NCBI GenBank assembly: GCA_000708835.1
Contig: DF237260.1
Span: 1 to 64,000, forward strand
Source of the DNA: Klebsormidium nitens
Taxonomy: Eukaryota; Streptophyta; Klebsormidiophyceae; Klebsormidiales; Klebsormidiaceae
Direction of reading: 5' to 3'
Length of the DNA stretch: 64,000 nucleotides
The notes beneath the pieces were generated by a model. That model was not told where the DNA came from. It did no database searches and was given only the letters and a program-made list of their open reading frames with translations. Made by a program: the position numbers and the translations under genes. Of the stretch, positions 19,998 to 33,541 are shown piece after piece (within the stretch, counting starts at the first letter, position 1; every line of letters begins with the position of its first letter).

Positions 19998-21726
19998 CAG
20001 GATTTTGTGTCGATGACAGACTCGGTACGACTTCCAAAGAACGAAGAAAGTGCCAAAGCAGGTCGCAGCGCGGTCTTGTTTTGCTAGCACACTTGGTTTC
20101 GCTGTTGAATACTATATATTATGCGTTGTATGGTAGTAATTTGTTTCCAGAGTTGGAGCTAGGAGTCAGCGTTCGAAATTTCGCGACCTGATGACACAGC
20201 GGCGAGCGCCACAAGCAACCACAAGGGCGCGGCGTGCGATGCATTAAGAATACGGATTGACCCCAGTAAGATTCAATTCAGTGCCGGCAGTATAATTAGC
20301 CTAGCCCTAGCTAAGGGGTGGATTCTTCAATTTTCGTGCTAATCCAAAGCTTACCAAGCGAACGCTAATTATTCTGAGCTATAGGTGCAAACCAGATTTT
20401 GGGGCACAACCCCGGATACTAATACGGATCATTGCTTCGGATGCGTGGTAACCACGTTTTCCTAACGGTTGCAACATTAGCTTTTGCCATTTGAAGCTTG
20501 TCGAACGTCATATCATTGCCCGCCGTGTCTCAGTCCTAAATCTCCGTCTACTTAGCTGCAGTCCTGCTGACCGAACTCACTAAATCATGCACATGATCGG
20601 TGCCATTGGACATTGAAGTCGAAGTCGATTGCATCAGATGCTGCCATATGCAAAAGCCTGGGGCATGCTTCTTATGACTGTGATCGTTGGCTGAGCCTGT
20701 GATGTCTGGACGAGGATACGACCGTCATCCTGGCAAAATCTGCGGTATATGTACAGCTGCCGAATACACCCGGGCCCGGGCCGTAATTTTTAGCGACGAC
20801 GTCTCATGCTCGGTCGTTAAAGCTGCCGTGAAATTATCGTTCCCCCCGTTTCAAAATCAGTAATTTGGCCGGCCACCGCGGCCGGGGCCGCCGGAGATGC
20901 TGTTGGAAGAGCTGACGTGGCGAGGTTTGGGGTTTTAACTTTTTGACCCTGGATTTTCGGTCAATGATTGGTCGAAAGAAGCCCAGCCCAAGGTTCGCCT
21001 TTAAACCCCGCCACGTCAGCACTTCCAACAGCCCTTCTCCGGCCCCGATGATCGCGTGCGATCGCCAGATTGCTGATTCTCCTTGACCCCGCTCTGGCAG
21101 CTTCAGGATTCAATCTCAGGTTTACAGACTCTGCAATATGCATTATGCACCTGGCGGCTGACTGCTAGCATGCCCGCTGCGTATTACAATGCATGTGCAT
21201 TGTGCTGCTCAGCTCCGACCTCGTGAACGGCAAAACCGCAGGCTTTCACGCTGGGCATGGGCAAGGGGATCCTCTTGCTCCCTCAAACGAGGGGAATGAG
21301 AGACGCCAGCTGACAAGACGTAGCTATGCAGGATGGATCTCAAGAACATGTTTGAATCATTTTAAATTTCTGCACTGAGGGGCCATCCTGATCCACAATC
21401 TGCGAGTTGAGGATCATTTCGGAAAAGATGAGTCCTTGAGTGCAGGCTTGGCGTTGCAAAGTTGTCTAATGCATGTTGTTCAGCACTACAGCGCAGATTG
21501 GTTCACCACCTTTTTCCTCGAGCAGACCCTCAAGTTGAAGGCGCCTGGTTTGCAGGCTTCCTGACGGCATGCCCAGCGCTCCCCCAGCGCTCACCCAGCC
21601 TTACCTTAGTAGAGGCGTCAGGCCGGTTGAGAATGATGAAAAGCTGGCTCTCTGATTGAAGAAGCACATGGCCTACACAGGAACGACACTGCAGAACAGC
21701 TACACTCTTTCACCACGATCTTGACA
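19998..21726. other. Intergenic region between kinases A and B
   Basis: The first 330 bases are the 3' flank of kinase A and align closely with the 3' flank of kinase B (31639-31960), including CGCAGCGCGGTCTTGTT and GAGCTAGGAGTCAGCGTT, so the untranslated region was duplicated with the gene. A foldback element lies at 20881-21046. From about 21250 the sequence aligns with the upstream region of kinase A (a duplicated promoter). No further gene is seen. Confidence 0.7.
20881..21046. mobile_element. MITE-like foldback element
   Basis: The left arm at 20881-20938 (with TGCTGTTGGAAG, GCTGACGTGGCG and GGGGTTTTAA) is matched by an inverted right arm at about 21000-21046 (TTTAAACCCC, CGCCACGTCAGC, CTTCCAACAGC, TCCGGCCCC). 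The arms are imperfect and separated by about 60 bp, with a small inner palindrome (TTGACC/GGTCAA). There is no coding capacity. This fits a miniature inverted-repeat element, though target-site duplications were not identified. Confidence 0.65.
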
Positions 21727-24700
21727 ATGGGTGCAAGGCAGGCCCTTTGTCTGCTTGCATCTTTTGTGTTCGGTGTAGGGCTTGTGAGCACAGATTATGT
21801 AGTAACGGGGCCTAGTCCTGGCCCTGCCATACCTCCAGGTCAATGCCCTTACGTTTTCAAAGATGTCAATGTCAAGTACGCCCAGGGTTTTTGCCCCACA
21901 GGTGAGAATGCCTCGCGTTCTTTTAACGAGATTTTGGCGGATACATCATCTATCTGAGTTAAAATCGAGTGGCTTAACGCAATGCTTGTCATCTAAAGGG
22001 AAGAGAGTACAAGAGGCCACGCAAACCGGTCATTAAATTCAGAGAGTCAAAATTGAAGCCTTTTTACCGGACTCTGCAGTGAAAGCTTTTGGAAGCTCTC
22101 TCTGAGGATCTGTTGTGCGATGAAGCTTCTGAATTAAACTGCTTGCGATGCACATTCTCATTCAAAACATGCGTCCATTCTGCACCTCTGGATGATACAT
22201 TTGAGACCATCTGGGTCTCTTCTCCCACTCGGTCGTCTAGAAGGTTGTTTGTGGCTCAGGACCGATGTGCTCACCTCAATTTAGCTTTTGCACTTATTCA
22301 GCTAGCTTCACCAACATCACTTCGCGCGGAACCTTGTTTGCACTCGCGTTGGCTCGCCCTGGCTGAAGTGGTTCAGTGTTGGTTGCCTGGACTTTTCAGT
22401 TTAAGTCTGGATCATTTCTGATAGATGGTACAACAAGGAGCGTCACATGAAGTCTGTATTCAGGAGCGATTGTTTTCCGCTTCAAAACTTGGTGAGAACA
22501 TTCCTTGTATCTGCATCAAGCAAACCATAATACCTTTCTGGTAAAAATGATGTGAAATAGCCATAATCGAGTTCATCTCTTGAGTTCTGTTACCATCTGT
22601 CTGGCCTTGCTGCGCTTAAGGTCCAGGAGACTAAGCACCAAAGCGTTCACGGTCCTCAAGAAAAGCACCTCAAACGGGGCTCCTCCAAGGAACACCGTGG
22701 AAGTCCGACCCTGATTTTTCTCCCTTCGCAGAAGCCCAAGCTAAAAACGTTGTCTTCAGCTCGTCATGCTGCAATGTTCTGGACGGGCTCCTCTTTCAGA
22801 GCAGGGTGCAGCTAGCTAACGAGACTGGAGTCCTGCTGCTGCCGCAGTCATCCGCTGATGCATGCATTAAGGTGCGTTTATTGCTGGGGCTGCCCTTACA
22901 AAACGGCATTAAAGCATAGGCATCTTTGGTCTTGCTAAAAAAACTGCGCGCTGGCTCCGTCTGACAGGAATACTTGTCATTAGACTTTTCGCATGGAGGC
23001 ATGAGTTGGCCATCGTCCTTGATGCAAAGTTCACTGATCCTCAGTGCTGCTGGCTTATACAGCGTATTTCATACAGGAGACAACATCCAAGTTAAAGTGT
23101 TTCCCCTGCTACCGAGAGACTGTGTTTGAGTCTCAAATTCTGGAGCCACTTAAGATTCACCAGAGATCTTGGTTCCTTTACAGACTCCCTCTTAACACGG
23201 GAATTGATCCCTCTGTGGTCGCTAAGCTGCAGCTCATGTTCAAATTAATCTAAACCATGGTGGATGTTGGCTAAATGAAACGCTCCAAGGGAACAGCTGT
23301 TGTGGCTGAGGACTTTGCTGACGCTCGCCCCACGTTTCCGCTGCAGGCGGCCGCAGAGGCATTTGGTCCAGGGGCTGAACAGCTGTTTGCCACATGTGGT
23401 ATTAACAGCACTCTCCTGTCAATTGAGAACGGAGCACCCTGCGGAGCGGAACTTTTGACAGTCTATGACTTTTGGGAAGCTTCGAGCCACTATTTCCCAG
23501 GTGCGTGCTGCCTCAACATGTGACTTTTGCTTGATGGATGCTTCAGGAACAAGCTAGGCACAGAGGATTCTGTTTGGTTTATGAGGAAACGGCTTGGAAC
23601 TGTCGAGAAATTTGCAGACATATAGGCCTGCAGAAGCTCTGCGTAAGTGGCACCTTTCGAAAGCTCAATTCTGCATGTGGATTGCATGCTCCAGCAGGCA
23701 AGCGCACGGCCAATCTCAGCACATATACCTAAGCTATTCTCAGTTCTACTGGTGAAGTTCTTCGAAGCTATGGTTGAGTCGTAGTTGAGCTTGCTAAAGC
23801 ATCCAGATGTTGAAACTTTTGCTGGAATGTGGCAGCAACTTTACAGGCCACTTTGATATTAATGGAGCCAAGCACACCGCAATGTGATCACCAGAAAGCC
23901 TATTTCGATATTGAAGCCCTAGGATGCTTGCTTCTTGCTTTCGCAGGTAAGGACCTTTGAACAGTAAAGGTCTCCTTGTAAGAAGCTTGTCTTTCTTGTG
24001 GTGCTTAGAGAACTTGTTGAGCCTGTGTCTCTTCCTGGCCTCCTGCTCATCTTGAGAGGCCTAGGCTGCTTTATCCAACCTCATCACAGCAAAGCTCTTG
24101 AAGAATAGACTTTAGCTGAAGAGACACTTTGAGGAATCTCTTGTCCAGTGGATGTTACAACAGAGAGCGACATGGATCTGCTCTAACGGTGCAAGAACCG
24201 AGACCAAGGCTGTTCAGCTACGAGATAAAGCCCGCTTATAGCAATAGTGAAAGGCCATTGTGGCAGTGGAACCGGAAGTGACCGTTTTGCACGATTTTGT
24301 CTCAGGCATCACAGGCGCATCGTGCTTCCAAGCAAGCGACTGCACGACATGTACGGCTCAAGTCAACGCAAAGATTGCCTCTCTGAGGGGCAACACGACT
24401 CTGCTCACCTCCCCCGCTTGTCAAGGTGAGTTGCAGAAGCTCGAATCTCTTAGATACGTGTCACCAGAAACGGTAAAGGTCTTATAGGAATCCCGCAATC
24501 TTACCGCCGGAACGCTGTGATGTGGACCTACGTTTTCTGCCAAGGGCTGTGGCAGTCTTTGTGACCTCTACGCCAAACTTTGATGAGTTTGTAGGGAAGT
24601 CAATATTTTGCGTACAGCCACAGCAAGGCAATTCGTCCCCCCATTTCTGGTTCTTGAGTCCTAACGAACCACGGCGAGATCATGGAGACAGGCAACGCTT

Positions 24701-27700
24701 GCCAAGCAAGAGCGCGCTCCAGTCAAATTCGGTGGACCTCAATAAGAAGAGTTGATACCATTCTGCAGGCAGCGGTAGTCCCTTCGCCTGACTCTTGTGT
24801 AACGTCTGGTGAAGGTTGCACTCTTCCATGTCTCCCAGATGTCTTGGCATCAGTTCCAAAATTTTCGTTGCCCTGAAATCCTTGTTGATCTCTCAACGTC
24901 TCTGCGGTCAGACAGGCAGCGAGGGAACTCTCCTTTTGAAGTTGGGGACTTAGTCTTTTATGTCAGCAGGATGTGTCAATGGAACAGACCATGCAACGTA
25001 TTTATGATCGTCCTTCAGAATCTGTCCCTTTCTGACGTGCCATGCAACCTTACGCTAACCCTTCTAGGAGACTGCACTTCGCACCTAGGGACAAGCCTTT
25101 CGTTTATCAGAACCCACCCCCGACATCCAGCCACAGGAGATCCAAGCAAATTCATTTCTCCCGAGCACAGCTCTCGACTCCTCACCGAATAAGGTTCAAC
25201 TCTTTTGAACGTTCTCGACTGCTTTCTTCCACAGCACTCGGCCAGATCGCAATGACGGCTGCGGCTTACCCCGTCGTGGTTGCCAACGGGATCTCGGGGT
25301 GCGTCAAGAAAGTGCCGATTCTCAAGCTGGACCAGTCGCCGGTCTGCGACTCCTTGAACTGGGACGAGATCGACTTCTCTTCGGTAGCCCTCAGTTGCGG
25401 GTCGGCGCAGATACGCAGTGACCGGTGCTGCGATCTGTTGTTGGGCATCGGCGGCCAGGCGCTTAGCATCTACGCCAACCGCACCGGCCATCCAATGCCA
25501 CAGGTGAATATGGTTTGATTTCATGTTTCTTCGTTTGCATCTGTAGATACTTTGAAGCCTGCATATGTTTGTGGCAAAGTTGCCCCCAACTTTGAAATAT
25601 CTGGCGTCGCCGACATGACCTGTTGCGAGCGAGTCTTGAACTTCACTCCTTTCCAATCAGGTTTTGCAGGCGGGTTTTACAGTAGGTATTGATCAATCTA
25701 GGGTAAACAAGCCTAAGATTGGACTGAAGATGTTTCCCCGCCCAGGATTTGCAGGCGGACTTCCCAGTAGGTATTGCTCATTTTCGGGTGGACAAACCCC
25801 GCAAAAGGATCAGACGTGAAAAGATCACAAGCTTGCCGTACCGCGTCCTTAAAACCAAAAGTCGGTCCTGCTTCATTGTTGTAAGTTCGCGTTGGTCTGT
25901 AGTTGGTTAGCTGGCTGTATCTGCTTCATCTATTACTTAGCGCGGTGGGTACGAGTCAGACCAATCGACGGTTGCTTGGCTCATTCGCGTTCGCATTGTT
26001 GCACCAACTAAAGGTGGTGCCTCGTCGTCTTCGTCACTGTCAGGATAAATGCTTACATCCTCAAATCAAAAAAGGCAGTACTCACGGCCACCTTTACGAG
26101 GGTTGCTCAATCGTCACAGAACCGCACCACAACAGGTCTCAGTAGTCTGGATGTCTTCCTTATCCCACCCACCGGCCCTTCCGTCCGCATCAACACCTTC
26201 GCATTTGATCCTCAGTCGCAGTGCTCAGGGAAAGGCGTAGTAGCTCTTAATCCTGACCCACTCAAAACCATTGGACAAACCCACTTTTTCCATGGAGTAC
26301 TTCAAATCAAAACAGGCCGTAGGATCAAATTATTCAGGAATGGGACTAGCTCAAGGTTCAAGACTTCCATCCTTTTGAGTGACCGAGTCCTCCACTCCAG
26401 TTGGAGCTAAACTTAAGGTGCGATAACGCCCAAACAACTCATTCAAGATTGATACTCCCTGCAGGACCAGGCCCAACCGTGCCTCGCCGAAGTCGACGCG
26501 CGCCTAACCAAAGCGGGCGTCACGACAAGCGTGTATCAGCGATGCAACCTGACGCCATTCCCGCTCCTCTTCTCGGTCGGCTGCTACAACTACTCCAACT
26601 TCGACGCCCGGATCCCCGACCGCCTTCTGCTGCCTTCGGGGGACGCGTGCACCCCTAACCAAGCCAACTGCTCCAACAGCATCTGCCAGGCGCAGTTCGA
26701 CATCGCGTCGACGTTCCTAGCGAACTCGTCTGACCCCCAGGTTTACAACCTGTGCAATATCATGGTGTTGATTCAGTACCTCTCGCGGTTCGACTCTTTG
26801 AGCGAGATCACCGCCCGCCTGAACTGCATCATCTATTACCCGGAGCCGCTCGCGCTTGGCGTCCTGGCCCCAAAGTCGAGCGCCTTGACGACGTCAGCAA
26901 TAGCTGCGATCATCGCCACTTGCGTTGCAGTGGTGCTCATAGTCGCAGTCGTTGTTGTCGTCTACAAGAGGCGCTCCTTGAAGGACGGTTTCGATGAGTG
27001 TCTCGGCGGCGGGACGAAGAGCTCAAAGCAATGGACGGGGATCCCCGGGCTCACGTTAGAAAGCTACAGTTTCTCTACCTTAAAAAGGGCGACCAAAAAC
27101 TTTAGTGAGGACCGGTTGCTGGGGCGGGGTGGCTCGGGGAAGGTGTTCATGGGAGAGCTCCGGGGCAAGCTGGTCGCCGTCAAAGTCATCACCAGAGAAG
27201 CCCTTGCGGGAGGCGCCAAGGTGAGGCTTTTTTGTCTTTTGGCTCGGGCGACTCTACGGCTGTTTCGAAAGCGGTATAGGAGGAAGAAGAAGGTGATAGT
27301 GGGTCCTGGTTGACCTGACTAAGTGTCTGGCGTAGAGGCCTTCACTTGCCCATTATTTTGGCAGAGAGGAAACCGCAGGCTGAGGAGCCGAAGACGAAAA
27401 CCTGCAAAATCTGTCCCTGGTATGCGTTTGGAGAAAAAGTGACACTGACTTTAACTTGTCTGGCTCGGAGAAGAAGGCTGAATGCCGGCCAGAGCGCCGA
27501 GCTTATAGTCTCGCTCCTTTGCGTCCCAACGGTCAATTACTCTTCAACGTTCTCGAGGCCGAAAATAGGTATTCGTCTTCCCTTCGTGTCTTCTGAATTT
27601 GAAGATTGCGCGCCCGCCTCCTTTCTTTCTCCCATTTCTCTGCAGTTGTGAGTGTCACAATGCCTTCTAAATATCAGCTGGTTTCGTTCGGCCCTCGGTT

Positions 27701-30700
27701 TTACCCAGTCTCAAATGAAGTGTGAATCCGCCCTTTCCTTCGTAGGTAATCCTCTTTAAAACCCTAACCCAAAAGATCACCCGCTCCGCACCCATACCCA
27801 CCCTAACTCCCTAACTAACCCTACCCGTCTCCGTTACTGTTCACTGGCTGTTACTGTTCACCACATTGATCGGGATGGACTTTCGCAGCAGCTGACAGAA
27901 TAGAGTCTTGTTGTGAGCCGCTTGAGGCCTTCACGCAAATGAGCCTGCTCAATCTCTGCTTTCTTGCAGGAGTTTCAAAACGAGGTGTTGTCGATGGCGC
28001 GTTGCCGTCATCGTCACCTGGTCAGCCTCGAAGGCTGCTGCAACTCCCCACGAAACTGTAAGCTTTGGGTCCAACGTCGGGCTCGGAATCTCACTCTCTC
28101 CTTAATGAGTACCGGTACAATCAGGTATCATATCTTCCTTGCTTGCCTGCTTGCTTATGATGGAGGCGTGTCTTGCTGAGACCACGGTGACTTGTGTTAT
28201 TTGTACTGCCTTCTGTTACCTTAGACGGATGCTCAAAAGGTTCGAGATGTGAGATTCGAGCAGCCGCAGAGTGACTGGTTCGTGTCCCGCCCTCCCCCAT
28301 TTCTATGTCCAAACACAGCCACCGTTGTATCGTAGCTGCCGAAAGATGCAGCCTAATAGATTCAAGCTCGGAAGGCAAAGAGCAGACGACTTATAATTTA
28401 GCAACTCTCAACTGGGCGCCTCAATGAGTCGTCAAGCGTTGACATCTGATAGTAGATAGTTGATCTCAAACTTTGCGAATTGCTTCTTAATCAAATGCTG
28501 TCGTAGCCCATGTGAAAGATGAGATAGATGACTTGTATTCGGCCGGTCACCTATTGTCGGTTACGGCACGCTGCACGAGAAAGAACGCATGACCAATCTC
28601 AGATGTCCGCACCAAGTAGCGTCCTTCTGGTCTAGATGCAAAGACGCCCTGTCCCGTCGCATTTGCGCAGATGTCTTGGTCTACGAGTTCATGGAGAACG
28701 GGAGTCTAGACGACCATTTGTACCCGCCAAGAGGAGGGGCACACAACACACCAGACGGAGCCCAAACCCGCTTCCTGGACTGGCCGACAAGAATGAAGAT
28801 TGCACTCGGGGCAGCTCAAGGGTTGGCTTTCCTCCATGAGGTAGGGCCGTTCTTTGACTCCCAAGCACTGCACTCATTGAAAGCTGGCTTGAGGGCTGAG
28901 TTTATACCGTCACAATGCAATGTGATATGAAGCTTGTCTACTGGGTCATTTAAGGCCCGCTCGTGGGCCTGGCAACAAAGCTTTGGAACCGTCGGTCAAC
29001 GAGGGCAGCCCCCAGATTCCACCCTCCAGATTGTCCGGTGGGGTTCGTGTTCATTGCCCTTTACCACTTCGACCCTGGTTTACGACGGCAATGTCTCGGG
29101 GGGTTTGACGGACGACTTGGCCTTACTCGCAACTGTTCTTGACACATCTGTCCAGTTGACTTACAAAAGGATGCTTGTGTCAAACCACCAGAAACGTGCG
29201 TACTGACTCTTCTTCATTTGACGGTCAAAGGACCAGTTTCAGCTTGAGGCGCCTTGATCTTTTCTGACCCTTGAGCAGCTCGAGAAGTCAAACGTACGGG
29301 TTCGAAGCATCATTGCATTTGAAACGCGCTTTTACCAGAAGATCTCCTTTTGCTGAAGCTGAGTGACGTGAATTGTGAAGTCTTCTGGATGATCCGAAGG
29401 TGGCCAAGAAAGAAATCTCACGTGCGCATCTCAAATGCCTTCCAACCCTGCTCTCATGGCGTCGATCCTCCTCGATTGATTCTGAGGGACAGAAACTTGG
29501 CGGTTCAAAAGGAAGGCTGTCAAGAGATTCCGAAGACATTGGCACCGACAAATGCTCTTCTATCAACACGAAACATACCACGAAACGCGCTCGCAGGGTT
29601 GCAAGCCCCGCATCCTTCACCGCGACATCAAGCCGAGCAACATTCTCTTGGACTCCGATTTTGAGGCCAAGGTCGCCGACTTTGGACTGGCCAAGCTGAC
29701 TACGGACGGCGACACCCACCTCACCGCGAGTGAGTCTCCAGACAATGCTTTTGGCTTCCGTCTTTGTTTTCATCCGATAGTGCAGTGCTTCGGCTTCAGT
29801 CAGGCAGACTTTCAATCGGTTAGGTTAAGTGCTGACGGTAAAAGTCTGACCCTGGACGGGAACGCGCAGCGAAGGGAGTGAAGGCTGTCCAAGAACAGTG
29901 CTCGGACCTCTTTCTTGAGTCCCCGGGTGCTCTGCACGGTGTTCCCATGTCTTCCCAAGGCAACCCCAAACTTCTAAAAGCCTTCTCAAAGGGTATTCCG
30001 CTCTTTCAGGAGACGCATGCATTCGCAGGCGGCGCTCGCGCTAACCTATCCTGTTCCTGTTCAGGCATCGCCGGCACGTGGGGCTTTATGGCGCCCGAGT
30101 ACGCGTCATCCGGCCGCCTGACCGACAAGAGTGACGTGTACAGCTTCGGGGTGGTTCTGCTGACGTTGGTTGCGGGACGGCGGCCGATAGAGCCCCTCGA
30201 AGCGCAGGACAAGGTGAGACTCCGCCGAGCCTGATCGTTCCGTGAAGAATGTTTCGGTACGTGGAATCTGGTTGGCTTCGTGAATTGAGCTTCTGCCAGG
30301 CGGATGTGTGAGAACTTTCCAATCTTGCTGATCTTAGTTCTGCGCAGCCACTCGTGGCAAGCTTCCTCGCACGTTCTTGGGTTCAGTCTCTGCGGGTCGT
30401 ATCCCGCGGAATCCCCTGATGCAGATTTGGTATAGCAACCAAGAACAAATTTACTCCGCCTCCTGAGTCAGATCCCTCTTTTGAGCGATATGGAGAGCGG
30501 AAGTTTCCTTCCATGTCCGAACAGATTGTGGAAATCAGATGGGCAATCGTCTTTGCTCTCCGTGCTGCTCTGCTGCTATTCATTTGTCCGCTTCCAATGG
30601 TTGGATTGTTTGCGATTACCGACCGGCTGAGAGCATTGGATTTAAGCTTCACGCTCCAAGACGTCAGCACGACGTCACCTTTGTTGAAACGCCTTTGACG

Positions 30701-31638
30701 CGTGCACTCTTTCGACCGCCGACTGAACTAGAGTTGCTCCAGGTTTACCTCATCGAGTGGGCTTGGACCTTGGCGGAAGCGGACGCACTGCCGGAGCTGC
30801 TAGACGTCAGGCTGACGTCAGCGCTGAAGGAACACGCCGCGGCCATCGACAACGTCACACGGGTGAGCTGTGGACGCGCTTCGTTCGGCTGTTCTAACGG
30901 CACGCACCTTCTCAAACTCTGGGAGATACGTCCGCCTGAAAACGAAAGCACTCGGGTGCTCGTGCTCGTTAAAAGTTGGCCCGGCCTCTGATATGAACCA
31001 TCAGGTCTCGCTTCAAATGAAGTACAGTTGCATCCGCAACTGGCGACGAGAGCACCTACTACGCTGTCTCGTATTGTCGCCGCAATCTCAAACCTGCCAA
31101 ACCGTGCGGTCAGAGATGGCCGCGCCAGCCACGTCAGCTCTCAGAAGCCAAAGCCCCTTATAACGGACGAAAGTGCATCTCCGCCGTCACGAAAAACCGG
31201 CCACCGCAACGTTCCCCGACCTCTTTCCTTCCCTGCGTCGTAAGCAGACAGACTGCAAAATGTGGGTTGCATGCGCGCCCTCCGCTCACACTCTTCTCTT
31301 TATTGCAGATCGCGCTTCTTTGCATACACTCGCAAGTCAACCTGCGGCCGACCATGGTCGAGTGCATCGCCATGCTCACCGGTAAGGCCCCAGTGCCAGC
31401 CCTCCGCCCGGGGCTGATTTTCACGCCATCCTCGTTAGCGACACCGGGACCCAGCAGTGACTGGAACAGCACGGACGGGAGCGCCGGGTGGTCGGGGGTT
31501 TCCCGGGGGGTGTTAAGTAACCAGAGCGTGGTTAGCGGGCACAGCATGTTGAGCAACCAGAGCTTGTCGAAGATTGAGTTCGCCGGACGGACCGGGGGCA
31601 TCGAAGCGGATGACTTGGAGCCCGGCATGGGGACGTAG
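21727..31638 (+). CDS. SPARK-like receptor-like kinase, copy B
   Basis: Twelve exons match copy A almost exactly in length: 21727-21901, 22732-22871, 23347-23500, 24306-24425, 25235-25503, 26465-27220, 27970-28057, 28671-28840, 29597-29729, 30065-30213, 30743-30862 and 31309-31638, giving 867 residues. The domain order is signal peptide, two Cys modules, one membrane span and RD kinase. The kinase retains [30 protein letters not shown] and [17 protein letters not shown]. Small differences from A are a three-base longer exon 6 and three-base shorter exons 8 and 12. All acceptors are single and all frames are open, so B is the cleanest copy. Introns and both flanks are similar to those of A, so the A/B duplication is the more recent event. 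The ligand is unknown. Confidence 0.92.
27760..27860 (-). repeat. Telomere-like dispersed element, copy 2 (kinase B intron 6)
   Basis: The sequence reads AAACCCTAACCC, then ATCACCCGCTCCGCACCC, then ACCCTAACTCCC and AACCCTACCCGTC. Its reverse complement aligns well with 32800-32890. It sits in the same intron as copy 1 in kinase A, so one insertion before the A/B duplication explains both. I do not find it in the corresponding intron of kinase C. Confidence 0.75.
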
Positions 31639-32399
31639 CATGATAGTGTGTTTGATGACAAACTCGGTATGACTTCCAAGAAACGAAGAAAGTGCCAGAG
31701 CACGCCGCAGCGCGGTCTTGTTCTTCTAGCACACTCGTTTTTGGCTGTTGAATACTAGATATTTTGAGTTGTATGGTAGTATTCTGCTTCCAGAGATGGA
31801 GCTAGGAGTCAGCGTTTGAAAGTTTTGCGACCGGATGACACCAGGGGCGAGCGGTCACGAGCAGCCGCGCAAGGGCGCTGCATTCAATGCGTTAAGAACA
31901 AGAACACGGAGTGACCCCAGTCAGTTTCTATTCAATGCCGGCAGTATGATTAGCGTAGCCCCAATACTAGCCCTAAGGAATTGTTTCTGTAATATTTGTT
32001 CTGAATCTGAATTTTACCGGGTGCAAACTAGGTATTGGGATATTGGGGTACAACCCCGGATCCTAAGACAATTGATCGCTTGTAGGCTTGTTAACCATGT
32101 ACACCTAACGGTTGCAGATTGAAGCTTGCGATCGAAGATTGTATGCGAGTGCGTGAACCAGTCCGGCCGGAATCTCCGTCAACCTGAGCACGCTCTTTTG
32201 ACCGGAGTCACTACTAATTACATGATCATGCAGCATGCCGCCCACTGACGCTCGACATTGAACAGAGTATTCTGCCGTACAAAACCTTATAGGGCAACTG
32301 AGAGCCTTTCGGTGTCCTCGATCCTTTCAGCCCTCGTTTGACGTGGATTGCTTTACAACGTTGCTGCAGCTTATGTGGGTGCCGAAGTTGCAAACAACG

Positions 32400-32560
32400 T
32401 CCTGCTATTAGCTCTGTGACCACCATACATTGAGTAATCGACCCCGATCCTTCTTCTTTCCTTCGACGTTTCGTTGGCCTCCTCCCCCTTCCTTCCAGTC
32501 CCTTCCTCTTCCGACGACATCGTCTGCCCACCTTCCACCCCAAAAACTCCCGTCGAGCTC
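32400..32560 (-). pseudogene. Truncated copy of the SNRNP48 3' end
   Basis: On the minus strand this stretch aligns with the last codons and start of the 3' flank of SNRNP48 (about 43580-43710). Shared blocks are GAAGGTGGGCAGACGA, GAGGAGGC, AAAGAAGAAGGA, GATTA and GCAGGACGTTGTT. The encoded ends are alike (EEEGTGRKGEEA here; EEKGSGRWGEEA in SNRNP48), and a stop is reached shortly after the ADY-like terminus in both. Only the last 40 or so codons are present, and no exon precedes it. It is a fragment, not a working gene. Confidence 0.7.
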
Positions 32561-32769
32561 CAAATTTGACCATCATGCTGGCCTGGCAATTGAGATTGGC
32601 GGACTCACTACTATTCACTGTGGTCAGGAATCAGTAATAATCGCAATGACGACATCTGACCTCGATCTGTCGTCATAAGGGCTCCCTCTCTTAATTCTCC
32701 TTTTGCCAGCTGGCTGCGCTGATCGAATCTTGTCTGTGCCCGGCCGGCATGAAACTCAAGAGAAATGAT

Positions 32770-32935
32770 GGTAAGCCGAGACAATAGTAAGGTAACCGTA
32801 CTGTGACGGGTAGGGTTAGTATGGTGGTTAGGGTGGATACGGGTGCTGAGCGGGTGTTTAATTTTAAGGTTAGGGTTTTTAGTGTTAGTCGAAGCTTACT
32901 ATTATCTTGGCTTACTATTATCTTTCTTGAGAATT
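32770..32935 (+). repeat. Telomere-like dispersed element, copy 3
   Basis: The core is GGGTAGGGTTAG, GGTTAGGGTGGATACGGGTG, CTGAGCGGGTG, GGTTAGGGTTTTT. It is flanked by AATAGTAAGGTAACC on the left and GCTTACTATTATC (twice) on the right, which are inverted relative to each other. This suggests a small element with terminal inverted repeats and no coding capacity. Confidence 0.75.
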
Positions 32936-33541
32936 ATCCGGCCGGACGCCCGGCGGCCTCTATTTCAGCAGGCGACCCTTGAGGGCCGAGGCTTGATCAA
33001 GCAGCCTCCTGATTATACAAGCTAGATGAATAATGCAGATGGCGGCTGAACAGTGAACTCTACAGTAATTGGCTACGTCCTGGCCTGGCATGAATGCAGC
33101 TAGGGGCAAGGGGGTCCTCTCGCCTGTGCACGAAGATGCATATCTACACAGGCAATAATAGGCTGCATAGCTAACGGTACTGGGAAGCTCTCGCAAGGCC
33201 GCTCTCGGCGACTACCAAGTTGAGGATCCAATAGGGTTATTAGAAGGTCTTGAGTCGTTGCTTGCGAACTTGTCGTTGCGAAGCTGCCACATGTATCGCT
33301 GTTCAGGACCCAGGTGCAGACAGGCGCAGATTGTCGATTACAGATCATCAGCAGGAGCTCAGGCTGAAGACGCCAAGCCTAGCCATTCTGTTTGACGGCA
33401 TGCCCTAGTGGGGAATGATCAGGCCGCTTGCGAGAACATTGTTCTTTACATTGGAGATGATAAAATATTCCTCTGAGCCCAAGTGAATAGCCTGAGAAGA
33501 TGCGGCAAGACAGCTTTGCGGTTCCATCCTGACGATTTCAG

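Larger units (their letters stand above)
31639..33541. other. Intergenic region between kinases B and C
   Basis: It begins with the duplicated 3' flank shared with kinase A. It then holds a fragment of the SNRNP48 3' end (about 32400-32560, minus) and a telomere-like element (about 32770-32930). The 450 bases before kinase C keep only patches of the upstream sequence seen before kinases A and B. No complete gene is supported. Confidence 0.65.
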
